A DNA stretch of 64,000 nt, taken from NCBI RefSeq assembly GCF_002858745.1, contig NZ_PJRO01000008.1, positions 248,001 through 312,000 of the forward strand, given 5' to 3'. Shown here in pieces: positions 18,600-27,125 of the stretch. This DNA is from Mesorhizobium loti. Its GTDB lineage: Bacteria > Pseudomonadota > Alphaproteobacteria > Rhizobiales > Rhizobiaceae. The first letter of the stretch is position 1. Every line of letters starts with the position of its first letter. The position numbers were made by a program, and so were the translations under genes. Below the pieces are notes generated by a model. The model saw only the letters and a list, made by a program, of their open reading frames with translations, was not told the DNA's origin and did not search any database.

Positions 18600-20851
18600 G
18601 CGACGACGACAAGACACGGATATCGACGAACGTCGTCTCCACAGGCGTAGGCACGCAGCTCAGCGCTATCTACGAACTCGACGAGAGGATCGCATCCGGC
18701 GGTATGGGCGAGGTCTATCGCGGCCACAACATCCAGACCGGCGACCATGTCGCGATCAAGATCGTGCTGCCTGAATTCGCCCGCGACCAGACCATCCTGT
18801 CCCTGTTCCGCAAGGAAGCGTCGATCCTCAATCACCTGTCGCACGATGCCGTCGTCCGCTACCACGTCTTCACGATCGATCCGGGGATCGGCCGGCCCTA
18901 TCTCGCGATGGAGTTCGTGGACGGCCAGTCGCTGTTCGACATCATCCGGCTTGGTGCCATGCCGCCGCCAGATGTGCGTCGGCTCTGCCATCGCCTTGCC
19001 TCGGGGCTCAGCGCCGTGCATCAGGCAGGCGCGGTCCATCGCGACCTGTCGCCCGACAACATCATCCTGCCAGGTGGCCGGGTCGAGCGCGCCAAAATCA
19101 TCGATTTTGGCATAGCGCGCTCGGCGACCGTCGGGGGAGAGACGCTGATCGGCGGAAAGTTCGCCGGGAAATACAACTATGTCTCGCCGGAACAACTCGG
19201 CCTCTATGGCGGCGAAGTCAGCGAACAATCCGATATCTACAGCCTTGGCTTGGTGCTTGCCGCAGCGCTGCGCGGAAAGCCGCTGGATATGAGCGGTTCG
19301 CAATATGAGGTCATCGAAAAGCGCCGGACTGTGCCGGACCTGTCGGACATCGACCCCGATTTCCGCGATCTCCTCGAAGCGATGCTGCAGCCGGATCCAA
19401 ACGACCGCCCGGCCAGCATGGCAGAAATCGCCAGGGCGACGCGTGATGACGACCTTGATGCGACATCGCCACCGGCATCGTTTGGCGCGCGCGAGCGATC
19501 AGGTCTGCCGCGCACCGGCTCGACGACACCTCCCGACGCCGGACAACCTCCGCCGCCGCCTCTCGGCGAGCGCTTCGTTCAACACGTGCGACCTGCGCTT
19601 CTGTCGGAGCCAGGGCCTGCGCCGGCGCTTGCTGCGGCCAGCGCCCCTACACCAACCGGGTTACCAAAGCCTTCGCGGCTATCGATGATCGCTGGCGGCA
19701 CCGTGGCTTTGGCTATTCTGGCCACGGCAGGTCTTTATTTCAGCGGTACCCTGGCACCCTCGGCTACCGTGGAGAAGGCGGTCCCGCTCCCGCCGAAACC
19801 CATTGCGGAGGAACCGCCTGCTGCTCAGCCGGAGAAGGTCGCCAGTGCCGAGCGGACGCAAGGCCCGCAGCCAAACAAAGCCCAACCTGCGCAACCTCCA
19901 ACTGGGGATTCGCCGACGGCCGCTCCCGTGCCGGAGGTTGCCGAAAGCCGGAAGCCGGAACAGCCAGCCAGCGTGCCGCCGGTAGCCAAGGCGCCCGAAA
20001 CGAGCCAGACGGAAGCTGAAAACAAGCCGGCGCCGGATACAAAGCCGATCGCCACCGAGCCCGACGCTCCATCCAAGTTGCCCCAGGCCGACGCCCCGTC
20101 CACGCCTGCAGCGAAAAGCCCAGAGCCGACGCAGCCGCCAGCCACCAAGCAACCCGGAGGTACCGACGTCGCGGTCAGTCTGCCCAAGCCGGAAATCCCG
20201 CCGACGAAGCAGGTCGACGAAATGGCGCAGCGCACGTCTTGGGTGCGTGACTTCAACGGCGGCGACTGTTTCTACGCGTCTCTGACATCAGCGACGGATC
20301 GCGTGGCCGCCATCGAAGGTTTCGGAACGGCCGTGCAGCCGTTCGAGCGGATGCTCAGCGATTTCCAGTCAAGGTTCCATCTCGAGCCGGAAATCAGTGT
20401 TCGGCTCATCGCCCAGCCGCAATGCGAGGTGACCAGCTTCCTGCGCTTTTTCGACCGCAATGCCGCCGAACGGCCGCAACTCGTCCTGGACAAGACATCG
20501 GTGCCGGATGGCTCGCCGATCAGCGGCACGCTGGTGACGCATGGCGGGCTTGTATCCAACGTGATGCTGATCGATCACAAGGGCATTGCCTTCAATCTCG
20601 ACGACCGCATGGTCGCCAAGACCGACAAGGCGACGTTCAGCATCCCGATCGGTCTTGGCGCCACCGACAAGGCGACTGGCAAGGCCGTGCCGCAGATCAT
20701 GCTGGTCATCACAGGGCCTCGGGACGTCCAGGCTGCGATGTTCTCGAGACCAATGCCAGCTTCCGAACTCTTGCCCAGGATTCTCGAGGAGATCGAGGCC
20801 GACGGCACTCAGTTTTCCGCCACCGCCAGATATTTTCGACTTGGCGGATAG
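18596..20851 (+). CDS. ppkA: PpkA, T6SS serine/threonine protein kinase
   Basis: The 751-residue protein has an N-terminal eukaryotic-type kinase domain (about 26-285): glycine loop ASGGMGEV, K55 in VAIK, HRDLSPDN at 148-155 and DFG at 170-172. A proline-rich linker follows, then a single membrane span near 362-383, another long Pro/Ala/Glu linker, and a ~200-residue extracytoplasmic domain beginning TSWVRDFNGGDCFYASL. PpkA phosphorylates a T6SS partner in response to an envelope cue that the outer domain may sense. The gene overlaps pppA and is followed closely by the DUF1036 gene. All kinase catalytic residues are present. Confidence 0.92.
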   Translation: MSDDDKTRISTNVVSTGVGTQLSAIYELDERIASGGMGEVYRGHNIQTGDHVAIKIVLPEFARDQTILSLFRKEASILNHLSHDAVVRYHVFTIDPGIGRPYLAMEFVDGQSLFDIIRLGAMPPPDVRRLCHRLASGLSAVHQAGAVHRDLSPDNIILPGGRVERAKIIDFGIARSATVGGETLIGGKFAGKYNYVSPEQLGLYGGEVSEQSDIYSLGLVLAAALRGKPLDMSGSQYEVIEKRRTVPDLSDIDPDFRDLLEAMLQPDPNDRPASMAEIARATRDDDLDATSPPASFGARERSGLPRTGSTTPPDAGQPPPPPLGERFVQHVRPALLSEPGPAPALAAASAPTPTGLPKPSRLSMIAGGTVALAILATAGLYFSGTLAPSATVEKAVPLPPKPIAEEPPAAQPEKVASAERTQGPQPNKAQPAQPPTGDSPTAAPVPEVAESRKPEQPASVPPVAKAPETSQTEAENKPAPDTKPIATEPDAPSKLPQADAPSTPAAKSPEPTQPPATKQPGGTDVAVSLPKPEIPPTKQVDEMAQRTSWVRDFNGGDCFYASLTSATDRVAAIEGFGTAVQPFERMLSDFQSRFHLEPEISVRLIAQPQCEVTSFLRFFDRNAAERPQLVLDKTSVPDGSPISGTLVTHGGLVSNVMLIDHKGIAFNLDDRMVAKTDKATFSIPIGLGATDKATGKAVPQIMLVITGPRDVQAAMFSRPMPASELLPRILEEIEADGTQFSATARYFRLGG

Positions 20852-20857
20852 ATATGG

Positions 20858-21361
20858 ATGCCGATGGACCTCCGCCGCCCGCGTTTGTTCCAGCCATCAT
20901 CACGCAAGCGGCGTGGCTGGTTTCGAATATGGCCTGAGTTCTCCGGCCGCATGACGGCTGCCGCACTGGTTGGCGCAACGCTGCTCTCGATCCTGTCGAT
21001 TAAGGCGGCCCATGCCGAATTCACCGTGTGCAACCAGACGCTCGACGTCGTCAATCTCGCTGTCGGACAGAAGGTCGACAATACCGACCAGACCGACGGC
21101 TGGTGGACCATCGGCGCCAACCAGTGCGTGAACGTCATCCGCGAGGAATTGGCCAACCGCTACATCTATCTCTACGCGACGGATGTTTTCGGCCACGCGA
21201 TCCTCAACGGGTCGATCGAGATGTGCATCGACCGACGCCGCTTCTCAATACGCGGCATCGAAGAGTGCTGGCAGCGCGGCCATATCGCAGCGCGTTTCGT
21301 CGAGGTCGATACACTCGAGCAGGTGCGCTGGACCTATTTCCTGACCGGAAACAGTCCGTGA
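20858..21361 (+). CDS. DUF1036 secreted protein in the T6SS operon
   Basis: This protein of up to 167 residues has an N-terminal hydrophobic segment (TAAALVGATLLSILSIKAAHA) that looks like a signal peptide with cleavage after AHA, leaving a ~115-residue cysteine-containing domain starting EFTVCNQTLDVVNLAVG. That pattern is DUF1036, common in alphaproteobacteria and of unknown function. An internal ATG at 20951 would give a signal peptide of normal length and is a good alternative start. It lies seven bases after ppkA and overlaps the peptidoglycan hydrolase start (TGATG). A periplasmic role linked to the sensing domain of PpkA is a guess. Confidence 0.75.
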   Translation: MPMDLRRPRLFQPSSRKRRGWFRIWPEFSGRMTAAALVGATLLSILSIKAAHAEFTVCNQTLDVVNLAVGQKVDNTDQTDGWWTIGANQCVNVIREELANRYIYLYATDVFGHAILNGSIEMCIDRRRFSIRGIEECWQRGHIAARFVEVDTLEQVRWTYFLTGNSP

Positions 21362-23781
21362 TGCACAGCATCGACCCGAGCTTCAAACGGAAGAAGCAGG
21401 CGCGCCTGACCGAGCACCGGCGCAAACTTTGGCGCAGGGCACTAGCTGGCCTTGCAACGCTCATAATCGTCGCGGTCGCCACCGGCTTCTATCTCACCAG
21501 GGACTATTGGTCGTTCGGTGACGAGGACGAGGAACTGCATCCTGTCGAGGGCATGGAAGACGTGCCTCCCGATGCACTGGTCTATGTGCCGGCGATCATC
21601 GACCTCGCCGGCGATCCGATGTGGATCATGCTTGCGCCCGATGCCGACGCCGCAACGAAAGGCCGTGCAGTCACACGCCCGGCCGAGCTCGACAGTTCCG
21701 GCGCGTCGCCACAGATCGAGATCCTCTCCGACGTGATGTTGAGCGCCAGCGAAAAATTCATGACGACAATCCCGTCGACGCAGGAGGATTTCGCATTCTT
21801 CCAGGCGCAGCGGCAGACAGCGCCAAAGCCTTCGGCAACGGCGCCGGACGATCAGAAACCGGCTTCGCCGGCTCCAGCCGCGAGCCCCGACGATCAACAA
21901 GGCGATCTGGAAAACGATCTCCAACTTGCGCCTGACGAGAACGACGTGGCTTCCAGTTCAGCTTCCAAGGGTGACGCGGACGATCCTGAGGCAGGCTGGG
22001 GCGAGACCATCGACCAGGGCGAGGCAGCCCTTCCCGCGTTCAAGAAAACCGCGATCGAAAACACCACCACAGTGGCGACAGTCACCAACGAATATCGGCG
22101 CTTCGAGGCGACCGAGGACACCTTCGTGAAGATCTTCAATGACCGTAGCCTGGATAGCGTGGCGCTCGACGCGCATTTCTCGCCCAATGACGCAAAGCTG
22201 GCAGGCGACGCGCTTAAGACGCTTTTCAACCGCGACGGACTGGAGCCCGGCTTTGTCGTCGCGCTGCGCGGGTTCCGGCCGAATCGTGAGACCACGACCA
22301 TGTCGCTCATGCAGATTTCGGTCTACGCCAGGAACATCTATGTCGGCACTTTGACGCGCAATGCGGCGGGCGCCTTCGTGTCAGGCGTCGATCCGTGGGT
22401 CAGCGAAGACCTCTTCAACTATTCCGGTGCCTCCGATCAGGGCGGGCCGAAGCGGCAGTATCGCCTGCTCGATGCGATCTATTCGACGGCAGCACGAAAC
22501 AAGGTGCCGACAAGCGTGATCGGCGAGGCGATCATGTATCTGTCGCGGGGACAGGATCTGGATGCCTTTGCCAGCGAGAACCAGCGTCTGGTGCTGATCT
22601 ACTCGCAGACGCCGCGCGGCCAGAACGAGAGCTCCGGAAGGGTTCTCTATGCAGGCGTCTCGGGCGCCGAGAAGAACCTCGACTGTTTCGTTTTCCAGCA
22701 AAGCGACGGCCAATATGCATGCGTCACGGGCAATGACGAGGTTCGTTCGCTGACCATGGTCAACGGCATGGTCACGCCGGTGAGCGGGGTAATGACCTCG
22801 ACCTTCGGCCCGCGCAAGCACCCGATCCTCGGCACGGTTCGAATCCATAAAGGGGTCGACTGGGCCGCTCCGGTCGGCACACCGATCATGGCCGCTTTCG
22901 ACGGCGAGATCACCTTCCAGGGCGATGGCGGCGGCTACGGCAATCTGGTGAAGATCGCGCATCCCAACGGGCGCGAGACACGCTATGCCCACATGCAAAA
23001 ATTCGCTATCGCAAGCGGCATCGGCACCAAGGTGAAGGCTGGCGACGTCATCGGTTATGTCGGAACCACCGGGCTTTCGACCGGTCCGCATCTTCATTTC
23101 GAGCTCTACCAGAATAGCGAGGCGATCAATTCTCTGGGGACAGTCACCACTGTTGCTATCGGTAGGCCCGGCGGTTCAACCGATGTGGCTGTCGAGACCC
23201 TGACCGAACGGATCGTCCACGTCGAAAGCGGCGGCAGCGCTCGCGCCAAGAATCCAAATTCGTCTGCAACCGGCGCTGGCCAGTTCATAACCAAGACCTG
23301 GATCCGGATGATGAACACCTATCGCCCCGATCTTGCCCAAACGCTGTCGACCGCCGACCTGCTCGCGCTTCGTTACGACGCCACGCTCTCGCGCGAGATG
23401 GTACGCAACCTCGCGCGCGAAGGCGAAGCGTATCTGCGCGGGCGCGGCCACCCGATCACCGCCGGACGCCTTTATCTCTGCCATTTTCTCGGCATGGAGG
23501 GCGCGCATCAGGTATTGGCCGCGCAGGGCTCGTCGCAGTTGAGCGCGGTGCTGGGATCGGCTGTGATTCAGGCCAACCCGTTCCTCACCGGCAAGACCGC
23601 CAGCTACGTTATCGACTGGGCCGAGCGCAAGATGGGACAGAAAGTGACGCGTGTAGCGTCCGACCAGAACCAGCCGACGGCGACAACGCAAATTAAGCAG
23701 ACGTCGCCTGAGTTCGAAAAATACAAGCAGGCAATAACGGCGCTGCTCGGCTCAATCCCAGACCCGCTTAAGCCAGGCTAG
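21361..23781 (+). CDS. Membrane-anchored M23 peptidase with C-terminal transglycosylase-like domain
   Basis: The 806-residue protein has one N-terminal span (about 26-45), a low-complexity acidic linker and an M23 (LytM-type) peptidase domain with H496 and D500 in HKGVD and H577/H579 in HLHFE. It is followed by a lysozyme/transglycosylase-like segment from about 615 with the likely catalytic E622 in HVESGG and the block NSSATGAGQFITKTW. Both halves should cut peptidoglycan, one the peptide, the other the glycan. T6SS machines need local wall opening to insert the TssJLM complex, so a dedicated hydrolase in the ppkA operon fits. It could also be a secreted effector, but no immunity gene is visible. 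Confidence 0.82.
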   Translation: MHSIDPSFKRKKQARLTEHRRKLWRRALAGLATLIIVAVATGFYLTRDYWSFGDEDEELHPVEGMEDVPPDALVYVPAIIDLAGDPMWIMLAPDADAATKGRAVTRPAELDSSGASPQIEILSDVMLSASEKFMTTIPSTQEDFAFFQAQRQTAPKPSATAPDDQKPASPAPAASPDDQQGDLENDLQLAPDENDVASSSASKGDADDPEAGWGETIDQGEAALPAFKKTAIENTTTVATVTNEYRRFEATEDTFVKIFNDRSLDSVALDAHFSPNDAKLAGDALKTLFNRDGLEPGFVVALRGFRPNRETTTMSLMQISVYARNIYVGTLTRNAAGAFVSGVDPWVSEDLFNYSGASDQGGPKRQYRLLDAIYSTAARNKVPTSVIGEAIMYLSRGQDLDAFASENQRLVLIYSQTPRGQNESSGRVLYAGVSGAEKNLDCFVFQQSDGQYACVTGNDEVRSLTMVNGMVTPVSGVMTSTFGPRKHPILGTVRIHKGVDWAAPVGTPIMAAFDGEITFQGDGGGYGNLVKIAHPNGRETRYAHMQKFAIASGIGTKVKAGDVIGYVGTTGLSTGPHLHFELYQNSEAINSLGTVTTVAIGRPGGSTDVAVETLTERIVHVESGGSARAKNPNSSATGAGQFITKTWIRMMNTYRPDLAQTLSTADLLALRYDATLSREMVRNLAREGEAYLRGRGHPITAGRLYLCHFLGMEGAHQVLAAQGSSQLSAVLGSAVIQANPFLTGKTASYVIDWAERKMGQKVTRVASDQNQPTATTQIKQTSPEFEKYKQAITALLGSIPDPLKPG

Positions 23782-23894
23782 CCACAGCCCGCCTCGCAAC
23801 ACGGGAACGGCCGCCAAGTCGATTGGTTTTCAGGCCGGCGGATGGTATATTGGGTGACATTTGCAGAGGCTTTTCAGGCGCCCTGTGAACCTAT

Positions 23895-23914
23895 TATGTG
23901 ACCGGGATCACATA
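23895..23914. promoter_or_regulatory. CRP/FNR-family operator-like palindrome
   Basis: A perfect palindrome of two 7-base arms with a 6-base spacer is present: TATGTGA-CCGGGA-TCACATA. The core TGTGA-N6-TCACA equals the consensus of CRP-type regulators. Its centre is about 109 bases before the ATG of the caspase-like gene at 24013 and after the end of the hydrolase gene, in an otherwise gene-free 231-base stretch. Which regulator binds is unknown. Confidence 0.6.
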
Positions 23915-24012
23915 CGCCCAGAGCCATTTTTGGCAGAAGCGACTTTGTCGCTCACGTAATTGAGCATGAACAGGCATCAATAACGCGCCCCGACGGGGTG
24001 GAGGGCTGATTC

Positions 24013-25629
24013 ATGAAAGCGTTCACCGTCTTCTTGACTGGATTCATTCTTGTGGCCCTTGCCGCGTTCGGCAGCCAGGCTGCCACACCCGACACCAAGC
24101 GTGTCGCGCTGGTCGTCGGTAACAGCAAATATGTCAATGCCGTCACCTTGCCCAATCCGGCGAACGATGCCCGCCTTATCGCGTCCACGCTGCGCAATGC
24201 CGGCTTCGAGGTGATCGAGGGTGTCGACCAGGACAATGCCGGCATGCACGCTCTGATCGGTAAATTCACCGAAGAGTCCTACAACGCGGACCTTGCCGTC
24301 ATCTTTTACGCCGGGCATGGCATGCAGGTCGACGGCAAGAATTATCTGATCCCGGTCGACGCCGAGCTGACATCTCCGGCCTATCTCAAGACCCGCACCG
24401 TACAGATTGACGAATTCATGGCGGCGCTACCGGCCGATCCCGCGGTCGGCATCATCATCCTCGATGCCTGCCGCGACAATCCGCTGGCGCGCACGCTGGC
24501 CGCGGCATTGCCGAAGAGCCGCTCATTGGGCGCCGGCCTTGCCCCGGTGGATGCAAAGGCCGACGGCATCGGCACTGGCGGCGTACTGATCGCCTATGCG
24601 ACGGACCCCGGCGCCATCGCATTCGACGGCAAAGGTGTCGACAGTCCCTATTCCCTGGCACTCGCCAAGCACCTTACCGAACCCGGTGTCGAAATTCAGA
24701 GCGCGCTGACACGCGTCCGCGGCGAGGTTACGGAAGCCACGCAGGGGCGGCAGCGGCCATGGCATAATGCCTCGCTGGGGCGCGAGGTTTTCCTGGGCAA
24801 GCCTGTAGTGCAGGCAGCAGCGCCAGTCGCGGCACTGGTGGGCGATGCAACCAAGACGGCAGCCGCAGCCGCTCCTGCGGCAAGCGATCCGCCATCCTGG
24901 GAAATCGAGCAGCGCCTTTGGGATGAAGCATCGAAGAGGAATGCTGTCCCCTACTACGAAGCTTATCTCGAACAGTTTCCGAACGGCCGCTTCGCCACGG
25001 TGGCAAAGCTCAACATTGATCACTTGAAGGACCCGAAGAACGACGGCAAGCAGGTCGCGTCGCTCGACGCGAACGAAGCAAACGTCAATCCGGGCTCGGC
25101 CGTGCGCACCACAGTCGGCATCACCGACGAGATGAAGCGGACGCCTGGCAGCGAACTGACTGAAAACGCCATCGGGCTCGACCGCAACGGCCGCATCAAT
25201 CTGCAATTGCGCATCGAGGCGTTGGGCAATGAGCTTGGTCAGGTCGATGGCAATCTCGGCCCGAAGACACGCCTGGCGATCGGTGTCTGGCAGGGTAAGA
25301 ATGGGCTGCCGCAGACCACTTATCTGACACGCGAACAGTTGGCATTCCTGGCGGTTCAGACCGACCCGATAATGGATACGATACGTGCCAAGAAGGCTGT
25401 CAGTCGGGTCGACATCGCGCCGCCGAGGAAGCAGGTCGTACAGAAGACACGTACACTCAAGCCGGTGGTGCAGCAGAAGCCGCGCAAAAAGCAGCAGATT
25501 GTCCAGCGCAAGCGCAACAGCGATATTGAGATGCGCGACGAGCCGCCCCCTAGAGACAACGGTGACTTCCTGTCCAAGGCGCTGATCTTCGGTACCGGCA
25601 TTGCCGTGGGCAGCGCACTCAAGGATTGA
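24013..25629 (+). CDS. Secreted caspase-like (peptidase C14) protein with Pro-terminal extension
   Basis: The 538-residue protein has a signal peptide (MKAFTVFLTGFILVALAAFG, then SQAA) and a caspase-like domain with the catalytic dyad H102 in FYAGHGMQ and C153 in ILDACRDNP. After about residue 270 comes a region with a TPR-like or Sel1-like helix pair (WDEASKRNAVPYYEAYLEQF), a peptidoglycan-binding-like block (LGPKTRLAIGVWQGKNG), and a Lys/Arg-rich end with a final hydrophobic patch. The fold family covers metacaspase-like proteases cutting after basic residues. It is exported, unlike caspases of abortive-infection systems. A palindromic CRP-type site lies upstream and a strong terminator downstream. 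Confidence 0.85.
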   Translation: MKAFTVFLTGFILVALAAFGSQAATPDTKRVALVVGNSKYVNAVTLPNPANDARLIASTLRNAGFEVIEGVDQDNAGMHALIGKFTEESYNADLAVIFYAGHGMQVDGKNYLIPVDAELTSPAYLKTRTVQIDEFMAALPADPAVGIIILDACRDNPLARTLAAALPKSRSLGAGLAPVDAKADGIGTGGVLIAYATDPGAIAFDGKGVDSPYSLALAKHLTEPGVEIQSALTRVRGEVTEATQGRQRPWHNASLGREVFLGKPVVQAAAPVAALVGDATKTAAAAAPAASDPPSWEIEQRLWDEASKRNAVPYYEAYLEQFPNGRFATVAKLNIDHLKDPKNDGKQVASLDANEANVNPGSAVRTTVGITDEMKRTPGSELTENAIGLDRNGRINLQLRIEALGNELGQVDGNLGPKTRLAIGVWQGKNGLPQTTYLTREQLAFLAVQTDPIMDTIRAKKAVSRVDIAPPRKQVVQKTRTLKPVVQQKPRKKQQIVQRKRNSDIEMRDEPPPRDNGDFLSKALIFGTGIAVGSALKD

Positions 25630-25632
25630 TCA

Positions 25633-25680
25633 CAACGATCGAGGGGAAGCTGCCGATAGGCAGCTTCCCCTCGATCGTTG
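25633..25680. terminator. Perfect 22-bp-stem bidirectional terminator
   Basis: Two 22-base arms (25633-25654 and 25659-25680) are exact inverse complements around the loop GATA. The hairpin lies between the convergent caspase-like gene and the OmpA gene. There is no long T-run on either side, but the very stable stem between convergent genes fits a bidirectional terminator. Confidence 0.8.
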
Positions 25681-25714
25681 TCTTCGTGATTGGATCGGCT
25701 TGGCGCCGGCCGCG

Positions 25715-26251
25715 TTACTCGGTCCTGATCCGCATCTCCACTCGCCGATTGACCGGATCGTAGGGATCGGCGACGCGCGGATGCGACTTGCCCAGGCCGA
25801 TCGCTTCAAGCCGGGCCGGTTTAACGCCGTTCGCGGTCAGGAAGGCCGCCACCGACTGCGCCCGCCGCTGCGAAAGGTTCTGGTTGTAGCTATCGGAGCC
25901 GGTCGCATCGGTATGACCTTCGACGACAAAACTGAATGTGCTCAGCCGATTATCTTCAAGCGCCTTGGCGAACTCATCGAGCTCGCTGCGGGCAGTCTGG
26001 TCGAGCTGAGCTGAATCCAAGGCAAAATTGACCATCATATCGAGGCCGGCCTTTTGCGGCGGCTTTCCGGCCTTGTCGGCTTTGCTCTTGCACTCTTCCT
26101 CGGTCCCGACGCAGATCCCGCGCGACGCACCAAGGCTGCCCTGGCCGGTGAAAAACTTCACGATGTCTTCCGATTTCTGAAGCGGATCGGCGGACACATG
26201 CGTGGAAAAAAGAAAGGCCGCCAATACCGAGGCTAAGCTGCCCCACCGCAT
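25715..26251 (-). CDS. OmpA-family peptidoglycan-associated protein
   Basis: The 178-residue protein has a signal peptide (MRWGSLASVLAAFLFSTHVS, cleaved after SADP or nearby) and a C-terminal OmpA domain with FVVEGHTDATGSDSYN, LSQRRAQSV and DPVNRRVEMRI, the diaminopimelate-binding pattern. The start at 26251 was chosen because AGGAG at 26260-26264 lies eight bases upstream; the ATG at 26257 is too close to it. The protein should sit in the periplasm or outer membrane and bind peptidoglycan. Its position among T6SS accessory genes suggests envelope work for the machine, which is inference. It is divergent from the DUF6931 gene. Confidence 0.85.
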   Translation of the reverse strand: MRWGSLASVLAAFLFSTHVSADPLQKSEDIVKFFTGQGSLGASRGICVGTEEECKSKADKAGKPPQKAGLDMMVNFALDSAQLDQTARSELDEFAKALEDNRLSTFSFVVEGHTDATGSDSYNQNLSQRRAQSVAAFLTANGVKPARLEAIGLGKSHPRVADPYDPVNRRVEMRIRTE

Positions 26252-26425
26252 AACCATCTCTCCTGTTTGAGCTGATTTCGCTGGCGCGGAGCATACCAAA
26301 TCGAACAGTCACTGTCTGTGAACAAACTCACGCTGCCGGCGGCCGGCGTCTGTTAAGCTGAGGCTTGACCGGCGCTCGGCCGCAGGTTTGAGTGTTGTGC
26401 TGCTCCTGCTCGAGGTGTGACAGCC

Positions 26426-27022
26426 ATGGCCAATGAACTTGGATACAGATCAGCAAGGGATCTTTTCCTCGCCTGTCCCGCCATCGCCAGGGACATGAGA
26501 TCGCCTGCCACCGATCGGCCACCGCTCGAGTTTTGCCGCGCCTTGCTTGCAGGGCGCGTGCCGGAAGAAGCAATCACCTTCTGTGCCTATCTCCTGCCCG
26601 AACGGGCGGCAGTTTGGTGGGGTCATGAATGTCTGCGCAACCTCGCGGAACTCCTTGCCGGCATGGATCTGCAATTGCTGGCGATTGTTCACGACTGGGT
26701 TGCCGAGCCGGACAACCCGCGTCACCGGGCGGCCTTGAGCAGCGTCATCGATGTGTCGCCCGTCACCCCGGCTGCCTGGATTGTTCTTGCAGCAGCATGG
26801 CGAGACCCGTCCTTCAACATGGCCTCGACCGGATACCCAGCCGCCCATGCCGTCAACGCCGGCATTTTGACGGGGCTGGCGAGTGTCTCACTGGTGGATC
26901 GCTTTGGCGTGCTTTCAGCCTTTGTCGAAATGGGCATCCAGATCGTGGAGATGGAAGCACAACGGCAATCGGCCGACGCCTCTAGGTTCACCGAGTGGTC
27001 GAGGCGAGCCCCGTCAGCCTAG
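26426..27022 (+). CDS. DUF6931 family protein
   Basis: The protein of about 198 residues starts MANELGYRSARDLFLACPAI and contains WWGHECLRNLAELL and AAWRDPSFNMASTGYPAAHA, a pattern recalled from the DUF6931 family found in rhizobial T6SS loci. It has no signal peptide and is predicted cytosolic and alpha-helical. The function is unknown. Its TAG stop codon coincides with the first three bases of the dispersed repeat at 27020. A GTG at 26417 would add three residues. Confidence 0.68.
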   Translation: MANELGYRSARDLFLACPAIARDMRSPATDRPPLEFCRALLAGRVPEEAITFCAYLLPERAAVWWGHECLRNLAELLAGMDLQLLAIVHDWVAEPDNPRHRAALSSVIDVSPVTPAAWIVLAAAWRDPSFNMASTGYPAAHAVNAGILTGLASVSLVDRFGVLSAFVEMGIQIVEMEAQRQSADASRFTEWSRRAPSA

Positions 27023-27117
27023 AGCGTTTCCGATTTCTCTGAAACGCTCTAACTCTTTGTTTTCACGCAATTTCGGAAACAAAACCGCTGCACATTTTTT
27101 TGCTGGAATTGCTATAG
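27020..27117 (+). repeat. Dispersed ~100-bp repeat, copy A
   Basis: The copy begins TAGAGCGTTTCCG with a hairpin closing in GAAACGCTCTA, then a core with GCAATTTCGGAAACAAAACC, and ends CTGGAATTGCTATAG. It supplies the stop codon of the DUF6931 gene and ends eight bases before the stop of the convergent caspase gene. Four other copies occur in the window (28311, 42346, 43191, 54306). The ends TAGAGC and GCTCTA are short terminal inverted repeats, as in a MITE. Confidence 0.85.
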
Positions 27118-27125
27118 ATTCAATA

